Positions 19,307 through 25,815 of a stretch of DNA of 64,000 bases are shown one piece after another (position 1 is the stretch's first letter; the number at the start of each line of letters is the position of its first letter). The notes below the pieces were generated by a model. The model did not search any database, had not been told where the DNA came from, and saw only the letters and a program-made list of their open reading frames with translations. This DNA is from Spartinivicinus marinus. Its GTDB lineage: Bacteria > Pseudomonadota > Gammaproteobacteria > Pseudomonadales > Zooshikellaceae. The DNA lies in contig NZ_JAPJZK010000001.1 of the NCBI RefSeq assembly GCF_026309355.1, positions 3,306,501 through 3,370,500 of the forward strand. The letters run 5' to 3'. The translations under genes and the position numbers were made by a program.

Positions 19307-19918
19307 GTGAAAAATGTATTTTTAAATTTTAAAAAAACTACCTATGATACTATTAATTTAGCGACTTTAGGGCCAAAGGGAACTAGTAGTGAAAGATCTG
19401 CAGTTCATTTTGGACATTTACTTGTTAGCTCAAAAATAACCAGTGACTTTAAAATTCACTTATGTGATACATATGAGCATGCTAACAGGCTACTACTCAA
19501 TCAAACTTGTGAAGCCTTGGTAGTGGCAAATGCTTATCATGGAATAAGTGAGTTTTATATGGATAGTAGCTTAAACTTATCTGCAGCTTTTTTAAAAAAT
19601 ACGCCGAATTATGGAATAGCAACAAATGTGGGCAATCCAAAAAGAGTATTAAGGATTGCTACTCATCCAGCACCAACAGTATTAATTAATGAGTTGCTAC
19701 CCTCTGGCTATAGTATTGAAAACATTGAGTTTAAAAGCTCTACCAGTTCAGCTGCAATTTCTGTTGTCAATGGTGAAGTTGATGCAGCTTTAACGACAGA
19801 AGTAGCTGCTAAACTACACAACTTAAGGTTTATATCCAATATTAGGCCAATCCAAATGCTTTGGTCAGTTTTCACAATGTCTGACAATAGTAGCATTAAG
19901 TCTTATCAAAGTGAATAG
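19307..19918 (+). CDS. Prephenate-dehydratase-like protein, probably altered function
   Basis: A 203-residue protein with a prephenate-dehydratase-like start, TLGPKGTSSERSAVHFG (family GPxGTFSExA). The rest fits a two-lobed periplasmic-binding-type fold: DTYEHANRLLLNQTCEALVV, then SSTSSAAISVVNGEVDAALT. The canonical catalytic Thr-Arg-Phe motif is not visible near the C-terminus, and there is no ACT domain, so ordinary phenylalanine synthesis is unlikely. It may handle prephenate differently or bind another keto acid. GTG start; AGGGA about ten bases upstream. Confidence 0.55.
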   Translation: MKNVFLNFKKTTYDTINLATLGPKGTSSERSAVHFGHLLVSSKITSDFKIHLCDTYEHANRLLLNQTCEALVVANAYHGISEFYMDSSLNLSAAFLKNTPNYGIATNVGNPKRVLRIATHPAPTVLINELLPSGYSIENIEFKSSTSSAAISVVNGEVDAALTTEVAAKLHNLRFISNIRPIQMLWSVFTMSDNSSIKSYQSE

Positions 19919-20034
19919 ATAATTAATCAAAAAAGTAAAACCCTTATATTAGAATTGCTTAAATAATGTTTGAATTATTTGAGTAGGATATAGTTTTATT
20001 GCATTGTCGTTATAATATTCAAGGATACAAAATA

Positions 20035-20571
20035 ATGAAAGAGTTTAAACAACATACCTTAGAAAGTGCGCCCGAAGGTAGTAAGCCATTACTATCAAGC
20101 TCAATTGCTAACTTTGGTTGGATACCAAACCAAAGTGCTATTATGGCAGAAGCGCCTACCTTGCTAGAAGCTTACCAGAAAGCCCATGACCTTTTTATTG
20201 AAAGTTCTCTAAATGATACAGAAATGGCTGTAGTATGGATTTGTATGGGGATGGAGCATAATTGTGACTATACTATTAAAGCTCATGAATATATCGCTAG
20301 AAAAAGTGGTGTTGATGAAAATTATTTTCATGCATTAAAATATGGGGAGCCTTTACCTGAAAAGCTGGAAGCGCTGAGAAAATTTACAGTTAAGCTGGCT
20401 AACTGCCAAGGACGTGTGCTCCCAAGTGATGTAGAAACCTTCATGAAGGCAGGTTTTTCTCGGGCTCAAGTGTTTGAAGTGATTTTAGGCGTATCACAGA
20501 AAACAATGTCTAATATTATGAATAATATTGTAGATACGCCAGTAGATGAAGTATTTAGTAATGGGATTTAA
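20035..20571 (+). CDS. Carboxymuconolactone-decarboxylase/AhpD-like protein
   Basis: A 178-residue all-helical protein resembling the CMD family. The segment WICMGMEHNCDYTIKAHEYI corresponds to the E..xxC..C..H region, but only the first cysteine is present (C-D-Y-T), so the peroxidase-type disulfide pair is lost. ATG at 20035 is chosen because AAGGA lies upstream; a TTG at 19999 would add 12 residues. It may act as a lyase, decarboxylase or binding protein in the cassette. Confidence 0.65.
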   Translation: MKEFKQHTLESAPEGSKPLLSSSIANFGWIPNQSAIMAEAPTLLEAYQKAHDLFIESSLNDTEMAVVWICMGMEHNCDYTIKAHEYIARKSGVDENYFHALKYGEPLPEKLEALRKFTVKLANCQGRVLPSDVETFMKAGFSRAQVFEVILGVSQKTMSNIMNNIVDTPVDEVFSNGI

Positions 20572-20596
20572 ATACTAGTTTTATTTGGTGTTAGTA

Positions 20597-21556
20597 ATGA
20601 TATACATAAATTCTGATCAAGTTCATTCACTATTGACGGTAGAAGAAACTATAAGACTAAGTGAAGCTGCGTATTTGATTCAATCAAGCGATAGTCTAGT
20701 TCAGCCACTTAGAAATATAGTCAATGGTGAGAGCAATGGAATAATGGGTACAATGCCTGTTTTTATTAAAGAAGGAAAATATAAGGGATTTGGAGTTAAG
20801 TCGGTTTCTGTTAAGTTTAATCGTGAAAATCATAGCAAGCCCTCTCATATGGGAGCTATTCTAGTTTATGATGAACCTGAAGAATCATCATTTTCAATAG
20901 TTGATGCTGGAGCAGTAACAGAAGTACGTACTGCTGCAGCAACGGCTGTTGCTACTGATATACTAGCTGATCCAAAAGCAAGTAAGCTCGCTATTATAGG
21001 AACTGGTGTACAGGCTCGGGCACACCTTAAGTCTATTGCCTCTGTGAGACCTATTAAAAGTGTATGGGTATGGGGAAGAAGCAAAAGTAAGGTAATAGAC
21101 TTTATGGAATGGGCTAAGAATACTATGAATATTGACGTTAGCCCTAAGGAAACACCAAGCTTAGCGGTGCAAAATGCAGAAATCATTTGTACTACAACAT
21201 CATCAAATGAAGCCATTTTGCAAAATAGTGATTTACCTGAAGGTGTGCATGTTAATGCCATTGGTGCGTCAGCGTTAGGGTTTCGTGAGTTAGATGAAAA
21301 GATCTACAAAGACTCATTATTGTTTACTGATTGTAATAAAGCTGTTTTGGCTGCCTCTAGTTCAGTAAATGATGCAGTGAAAAAGGGCTATCTGGTTTCA
21401 CCAAACATTGGAACTGAGATTGGCAGCCTAATAAGTAAAAAATGGGTGAGGCCTAAAAAGGTGACAACTGTATTTAAGTCAGTAGGGCTCGCTGTACAAG
21501 ATGTCGTCATCGCGCGCTACCTTATCCGAAAGTACTTAAAAATACTGTCTTCGTGA
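20597..21556 (+). CDS. Ornithine cyclodeaminase / mu-crystallin family enzyme
   Basis: A 319-residue Rossmann enzyme. The nucleotide-binding GIVGTGVQA-type motif appears as IIGTGVQARAHLKSI near residues 135-149, preceded by GAVTEVRTAAATAVA, as in ornithine cyclodeaminases, alanine dehydrogenases and imine reductases. Natural-product relatives make cyclic or N-substituted amino acids. ATG at 20597 is preferred to an upstream TTG at 20585. Its presence next to an aminotransferase and a ligase suggests modification of an amino acid. Confidence 0.82.
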   Translation: MIYINSDQVHSLLTVEETIRLSEAAYLIQSSDSLVQPLRNIVNGESNGIMGTMPVFIKEGKYKGFGVKSVSVKFNRENHSKPSHMGAILVYDEPEESSFSIVDAGAVTEVRTAAATAVATDILADPKASKLAIIGTGVQARAHLKSIASVRPIKSVWVWGRSKSKVIDFMEWAKNTMNIDVSPKETPSLAVQNAEIICTTTSSNEAILQNSDLPEGVHVNAIGASALGFRELDEKIYKDSLLFTDCNKAVLAASSSVNDAVKKGYLVSPNIGTEIGSLISKKWVRPKKVTTVFKSVGLAVQDVVIARYLIRKYLKILSS

Positions 21557-21632
21557 TTATAGTTGTAAGAGGAATATTGTATAAAAACTTTTAGTTAATT
21601 AAGAGTGCAGGAAGCACAAGCAGGAGATAGAT

Positions 21633-22187
21633 ATGGATATCAAAGGCCACTTTATACTGATGGCGGCTTACAATCTGCGTATGAACCAGCAGGTTATTAG
21701 CGCCTCTAAAACATTAAGTAATCATGAGCTTAATGAAAATCGAGGTGCTTTTTTTAATTCTATTATTGGAACTTTTAACCATATTTTTGTGGCTGATTTA
21801 ATATGGTTAACAAGGTTTTCAATAAATTTTGAGCACTATAGCTTCTTATCTGATAGTTTGATTGAATATAAAACACCAAGCTTACTCGATGAAATTTTAT
21901 TTCATCATATTAGATATTTTAGTATTAATAGAAAAAGATTGGATTTATTAATACAGAAATGGATGTCAGAAGATGTGAAAGAAGATGATTTTCATAGGTC
22001 TATTCAGTATATAGATACAGAAGGTAAAAAATGTGAGCGAAATTTTGCGGAACTGCTTTATCATCTATTTAATCATCAAACACATCATCGAGGCCAATTA
22101 ACTACTATATTAAATCAGTCAGGAATAGATGCTGGTGTTACAGATTTTTTAGTTGAAATTCCCGATACCTATGATGTATATAGCTAG
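21633..22187 (+). CDS. DinB-superfamily protein
   Basis: A 184-residue four-helix protein with the DinB/YfiT pattern: an early ILMAAYNLRMNQQ helix, a histidine in GTFNHIFVADLIWL and the C-terminal LFNHQTHHRGQLTTIL, which together give the three metal-binding histidines. Relatives are thiol-dependent transferases or isomerases. It ends the co-directional run, 76 bases after the cyclodeaminase-like gene, so it may be a tailoring or detoxifying member. Confidence 0.75.
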   Translation: MDIKGHFILMAAYNLRMNQQVISASKTLSNHELNENRGAFFNSIIGTFNHIFVADLIWLTRFSINFEHYSFLSDSLIEYKTPSLLDEILFHHIRYFSINRKRLDLLIQKWMSEDVKEDDFHRSIQYIDTEGKKCERNFAELLYHLFNHQTHHRGQLTTILNQSGIDAGVTDFLVEIPDTYDVYS

Positions 22188-22526
22188 TGCGTAGTGGTAT
22201 ATAATAGCTAACGTAGCTGTTGTATGCCTATCGTGAAGCAGATTTAACTTTTGTTGTTGTCCCCGTTCCTTCTCCAACTATCTATTTCAATAGACTTATG
22301 TGGACAGTCTACTACTGTAAGATTTGCAGTAGCTGCTTTAATTGATAAAAGAATTACTCATGATAAGTATAGATATTAGTCAAATGTCATTTTTTGTCAT
22401 AATTGGTCCTCTGAAAGTCATGAAATGATATAGTGTCTTGGTATATGTTTGTGAATGTAAATCTAATAAATATTTGAGTTATATATTATTTTAGGTAAAT
22501 GTCACTTCATAGTACGGAGAATGGTT
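22188..22526 (+). other. Gene-free AT-rich interval
   Basis: No coding potential seen. A short inverted repeat CTACTG / CAGTAG near 22309-22335 is the only structure noticed. An ACGGAG ribosome binding site for the next gene is at 22514. Confidence 0.4.
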
Positions 22527-22832
22527 ATGAGTGAAAACTTGTCAGCTATATTTGAAAGGAAAAACTGTAATATAGAATATTTAATAACACAACTTCTTCA
22601 GGATGATAAATTTGATGTTGCTGGTAAGCTAGAGAATGAGCTAATTTCTTTGAAGCTTAAAGGGAAGTTAAGAGAAGACATAACTATAGAATGGGCGTTA
22701 TTAATGATTGGTTCAGTAGTAACAGTAGCGAGAAGTTGCTTAAATTTGAGAAATTTTGAGTTAGGTGTTGCAGAAAACTTAACATTAAATTGTATTTATT
22801 CAATATTGATAAATGATGCAGGATCTAGTTAA
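22527..22832 (+). CDS. Hypothetical protein, 101 residues
   Basis: Not recognised. A short, mostly helical, acidic protein beginning MSENLSAIFERKN with a hydrophobic helix around WALLMIGSVVTVARSCL. ATG at 22527 is preferred to 22521 because ACGGAG lies eight bases upstream of it. It follows the cassette on the same strand but after a 339-base gap, so membership is doubtful. Confidence 0.5.
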   Translation: MSENLSAIFERKNCNIEYLITQLLQDDKFDVAGKLENELISLKLKGKLREDITIEWALLMIGSVVTVARSCLNLRNFELGVAENLTLNCIYSILINDAGSS

Positions 22833-22987
22833 TCATACTTATATTGGCGGTTGTTGTATAAGTATTTATACGCTATAAGTTTGGAGGTTGTTGAAATAAA
22901 AGTTACATTTATGTAACGTTGATTAATAGGTCTCTTGAGTCTCATAGAAAATTTTTTCTAATTATTTGTAGAGTTGGGTGGATTATT

Positions 22988-23272
22988 GTGAAAGAAAGAT
23001 TGGTCTTGTTGTTCATTGGTTTAATTTTGCTAAGTGGATGTAGTGGACAATGGATAAGAAATGCAGTTGGTGGTCTGCCAAAGGGGGTATATACGTTTTA
23101 TGCTTATAAGGATGGACAAGTTATTGCGTCGGAAGAACACCATATCGAAGATAAGTTTAATCTTGGTAGCAAAATTACCAAAATGTGTGAAAAATACCCG
23201 GCGGCTGATCTTGCAAAAACCAAAAATCCTGATGGCAAATTTGTAAGTAAATATTCTTGTAATGCTAATTAG
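22988..23272 (+). CDS. Small predicted lipoprotein
   Basis: A 94-residue protein with a lipoprotein signal: charged start VKERLV, hydrophobic core LLFIGLILL and lipobox LSGC. The start is set at GTG 22988, where GGTGGA lies nine bases upstream; the longer open frame from 22919 would hide the signal. The mature part has two more cysteines (KMCEKYP and KYSCNAN), perhaps forming a disulfide. Function unknown. Confidence 0.65.
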   Translation: MKERLVLLFIGLILLSGCSGQWIRNAVGGLPKGVYTFYAYKDGQVIASEEHHIEDKFNLGSKITKMCEKYPAADLAKTKNPDGKFVSKYSCNAN

Positions 23273-23284
23273 ACTAGTGCTTGT

Positions 23285-23319
23285 TTTATAAAAAATAGTG
23301 GTGCATATATATGCACCAC
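23285..23319 (-). terminator. Terminator after the slipin gene
   Basis: A perfect 22-base palindrome (GTGGTGCATAT and its complement). On the minus strand it is followed by a T-rich tract, as expected for the end of the slipin transcript; it may also end the lipoprotein transcript from the other side. Confidence 0.78.
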
Positions 23320-23324
23320 AAGAT

Positions 23325-24863
23325 TTATTTTAGCTTAACTAAACCATTCATTACTTGCTCTAATCCTCCATATACATTCAGTTGGTCAATTTTTTCTGCT
23401 ACTTTTTCCAGTGACTCCAGCTCTTTCAAGCGCAGTAAAGTGGGGTTGCCTTCCATAACTTTTGCGGTGTTTTGCAAGCTACGGGTAGCAGCTGTTTCTT
23501 CCCGACGCTTGATGCTGTTAGCTTCTGCCGATTTTTGGGCATTAACCACCTGATTAAGAATTTCCTTCATCTCGCCAGGTAAGATAATGTCTTTTATCCC
23601 CAGCTGACCAAGTTCTATCCCAATAGATGATAAGTGCTCTACAGATTGTTTTACTAGCAGCTGGTTTACCTGCTCTTTATCCATTAACAAGTCATCTAAG
23701 TTCCGTGTTCCTATTGCTTCTCGCAATGCTAGCTGTAAGGTACGGTAAATAAATTCATTAACATTGTTAACGCTTTCAAAAGCCGTTACCGCATCTAATA
23801 TACGATAGTTAGCGTTTAGATTAATCCGCACACTAACCCTGTCTTTAGTTAATATTTCCTGCCCACTGACTTCCACTGTTTGCCAGCGTAAATCAAACTG
23901 TTTTATGTCCAGTTGGCGACCAAAAGGCCAGTAAGCGTGTAGCCCAGTATTTAGGGTGCTTACTAATTGACCGTCTTGCAGTAGCAGGCCGATATGCTGC
24001 TGGTCAATAGAGGTTGTTAACCACTGTCCGCTTAAGTACAGGCGTAAGCTATCTAGCAATGGTTTGGGTACTCGAAAATCGTTTCTGATATCAACCAAGT
24101 CAAGCTCCCATACTTTATTTTGTTGCCATACAGCTATTTCAGTATTTGGTGCCAGTAACTGATTAAAACGACGTTGGCCATGTTGTACTTCATACAATAG
24201 TCCAACTTGCTGTGCTTGAGTTTTAAATAGCGCAATTTGTTCTGCAACAGCTGGAGTTTCTAACCAGTTTTCCTGCAATATATAATCAAGCTTTAACCCT
24301 TTGCGGGTATCCATCATGACTACTTCAATTTTGCGTTGATACTGCCAAACCCCAAACTCACCTTCACCTTGCAAATCGATAAGTTGACTGTCCACATAGA
24401 TTAACGCAACAAACCCAGCATTAACCTTATGGGTAGTAACATTGCTGATATTAGCATTAATAACAACCTGTTCTTTGTTTGTTAATTGCCACAATAGCTC
24501 ATCTTCAAGATAATAACTATTTTCGATATTGATAGTACGCACCTCAATATCATCTATATTTTTCCATAGATAGTGGGTAGTGGCCGGATTTAATAACTGG
24601 CAAAGCTGACCATGTTTATAAACTAACCCAACTTCAAATCGACCTAATTCCAGCTTATCGAAATGTTGTAAAAATGCTGGCTCTTTTAGCCATTGTTCTA
24701 GGCTGTTATGAGTGAAGCGTACTGATGCAGTACCAATCAACTCTACATCATCATATTGCCAAATAGGCAGATAATGTACGCCTGTCGATAGGACTTTGTT
24801 TAATCTTTTATCTTTAACAACAATTAGCCGCTCATTTTGTCCGACAACTATTTTCTTAAACAC
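23325..24863 (-). CDS. Slipin / SPFH (band 7) family protein with repeated N-terminal modules
   Basis: A 512-residue protein. The C-terminal half is an SPFH domain (ILTKDRVSVRINLNANYRI, then TLQLALREAIGTRNLDDLL and a helical tail with NAQKSAEANSIKRREETAA). Ahead of it a short module recurs about four times: VVKDKRLNKVLSTGVHYLP, VYKHGQLCQLLNPATTHYLW, VQHGQRRFNQLLAPNTEIAVW and LLQDGQLVSTLNTGLHAYWP. SPFH proteins form membrane-associated cages. No strong transmembrane helix is seen. GTG start with GGAG nine bases upstream. It lies downstream of a sigma54 promoter facing rtcR, so its expression should depend on RtcR; this links it to RNA damage responses. Confidence 0.85.
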   Translation of the reverse strand: MFKKIVVGQNERLIVVKDKRLNKVLSTGVHYLPIWQYDDVELIGTASVRFTHNSLEQWLKEPAFLQHFDKLELGRFEVGLVYKHGQLCQLLNPATTHYLWKNIDDIEVRTINIENSYYLEDELLWQLTNKEQVVINANISNVTTHKVNAGFVALIYVDSQLIDLQGEGEFGVWQYQRKIEVVMMDTRKGLKLDYILQENWLETPAVAEQIALFKTQAQQVGLLYEVQHGQRRFNQLLAPNTEIAVWQQNKVWELDLVDIRNDFRVPKPLLDSLRLYLSGQWLTTSIDQQHIGLLLQDGQLVSTLNTGLHAYWPFGRQLDIKQFDLRWQTVEVSGQEILTKDRVSVRINLNANYRILDAVTAFESVNNVNEFIYRTLQLALREAIGTRNLDDLLMDKEQVNQLLVKQSVEHLSSIGIELGQLGIKDIILPGEMKEILNQVVNAQKSAEANSIKRREETAATRSLQNTAKVMEGNPTLLRLKELESLEKVAEKIDQLNVYGGLEQVMNGLVKLK

Positions 24864-25288
24864 AATACATCTCCATTAAATCTAAATACCCTTAAAAGCA
24901 GGGCTTATTAGTCATGATGAGTATTGCTCAGTAGTTGATTGGCTACTAAACAGCGACTCATCATAACTAAAGAAGTTAGGGGCGGTTACTTGAATAGTGG
25001 TGGCTAAAGAATGGTTCGCTTACATTTGTACATCGCATGTGGTTGATCCACAGAATGTAACCCTGTAAGGAATGATTCAACAACGAACCAACTAATTAAA
25101 TAACTGGTAACTTTTAATGCAGCTTAAGTCACCTCACTAAAACCGCCCTCTTTTTAGTGTTTGCTTCCTGCATTCACTTTTAGCTTTGGCAAGATTAGTG
25201 TTGTTATTTAATTAACCTAAACAGCGGTAAAAACCGCTAACTTCTATTTACATATAGACCACTTGTGTAGTCTTTTTGCATATATACA
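24864..25288 (-). other. Long transcribed leader of the slipin gene
   Basis: No gene is seen between the tRNA-like elements and the slipin start. Two stable hairpins lie in it: AGACTAC-ACAA-GTGGTCT (minus strand, 25254-25271) and AGCGGT-TTTT-ACCGCT (25222-25238). Neither has a T run, so they probably do not stop the transcript; they may be processing sites separating the RNAs from the slipin mRNA. Confidence 0.45.
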
Positions 25289-25358
25289 GCTTGAGAAGGA
25301 ATCGAACCTTCTACCCATTGCTCCCTAAGCAACTGCTCTACCAAATGAGCTATCAAGC
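25289..25358 (-). tRNA. tRNA-like gene, anticodon AGG, six-base-pair acceptor
   Basis: Seventy bases fold into a cloverleaf: acceptor GCTTGA/TCAAGC (six pairs), D-stem GCTC/GAGC with loop ATTTGGTA, anticodon stem GTTGC/GCAAT with loop TTAGGGA, five-base variable loop and T arm GAAGG-TTCGATT-CCTTC. The anticodon would be AGG (Pro), which is not the usual bacterial proline set, and the next acceptor pair would be T-T. No CCA is encoded. It may be a degenerate tRNA or a non-translating mimic. It lies inside the RtcR-controlled transcript, so a role as a bait, substrate or sensor RNA is plausible but inferred. Confidence 0.7.
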
Positions 25359-25375
25359 ACTGGTTAAAAGCCAGT
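25359..25375 (-). ncRNA. Hairpin resembling the anticodon arm of tRNA-Lys(UUU)
   Basis: ACTGG-CTTTTAA-CCAGT: a five-pair stem with a seven-base loop CTTTTAA, identical to the anticodon loop of bacterial tRNA-Lys(UUU). It directly abuts the tRNA-like gene and follows a CCA-ended RNA on the same strand. It has no tRNA body of its own. A short hairpin like this can arise by chance, but the loop match and position are striking. Confidence 0.45.
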
Positions 25376-25380
25376 ATGAA

Positions 25381-25545
25381 TGGTGGTTTTTAGGGACTTG
25401 AACCCAGTTGTATGCCATATCATAAAAAACCCAATAAGATTCTTACGAACTTATGCCTTGAAAGGGCACTGTGTCTTGGGAAGCTTTGGTACAACTTACT
25501 TGAAACAAGAGTTACCAGGCTGGCTTTGGTTTGAAGCAAAAAACC
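25381..25545 (-). ncRNA. CCA-ended tRNA-like RNA with large internal insert
   Basis: On the minus strand GGTTTTT at 25545 can pair with AAAAACC at 25391, which is followed by ACCA as in a mature tRNA 3' end. A T-loop-like arm GGG-TTCAAGT-CCC precedes it (stem only three pairs), and a D-loop-like CCTGGTAA follows the 5' side. The middle, about 120 bases, holds hairpins, one with a GUAA tetraloop (ATAAGTTC-GTAA-GAATCTTAT). A second GGTTTTT at 25431 gives a shorter alternative of about 50 bases. The design recalls tmRNA or Y-RNA tRNA-like modules, but it matches neither closely. Boundaries are estimates. Confidence 0.45.
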
Positions 25546-25582
25546 AGACCCGCTAAAGCATTCCGCTTTGCACAGTCTTCAT

Positions 25583-25601
25583 ATAGCGATTAACGTGCCA
25601 A
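25583..25601 (-). promoter_or_regulatory. Sigma54 (-24/-12) promoter for the tRNA-like/slipin transcript
   Basis: The minus strand reads TTGGCACGTTAATCGCT, matching the sigma54 consensus TTGGCACG-N4-TTGCW at every fixed position but one, with the GG and GC dinucleotides spaced correctly. Transcription should begin near 25574 and run through the tRNA-like elements into slipin. The divergent rtcR gene encodes the sigma54 activator expected to use it. Confidence 0.8.
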
Positions 25602-25648
25602 CTTTGTGATTTTCTTTATTAGTAGTGCTGGAGGCATTGATATACAAG

Positions 25649-25674
25649 GTCTGGAAAGGATCGCCTGAGAGACC
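25649..25674. promoter_or_regulatory. Inverted repeat, possible RtcR upstream activating site
   Basis: GGTCT and AGACC arms are separated by 16 bases, about 50-75 bases upstream of the sigma54 element, where an enhancer-binding protein would sit. The arms are short; assignment is by position. Confidence 0.3.
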
Positions 25675-25815
25675 AGGATGAACTGTTGTCGCTGAAGTTT
25701 TGTTGTTGAAATATCTATATGGATATAATATTGATCTATATAAATAATACTCTAACAGTTAATCGGTAGGGCCAGGTAGCTGTAAGTACATGCAATACAA
25801 GCAAGCGAGGTTAGT

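Noticed and set aside
25289-25358. Ordinary housekeeping proline tRNA
   Set aside because: Six-pair acceptor, T-T at the next position, no CCA and an unusual AGG anticodon argue against a normal tRNA.
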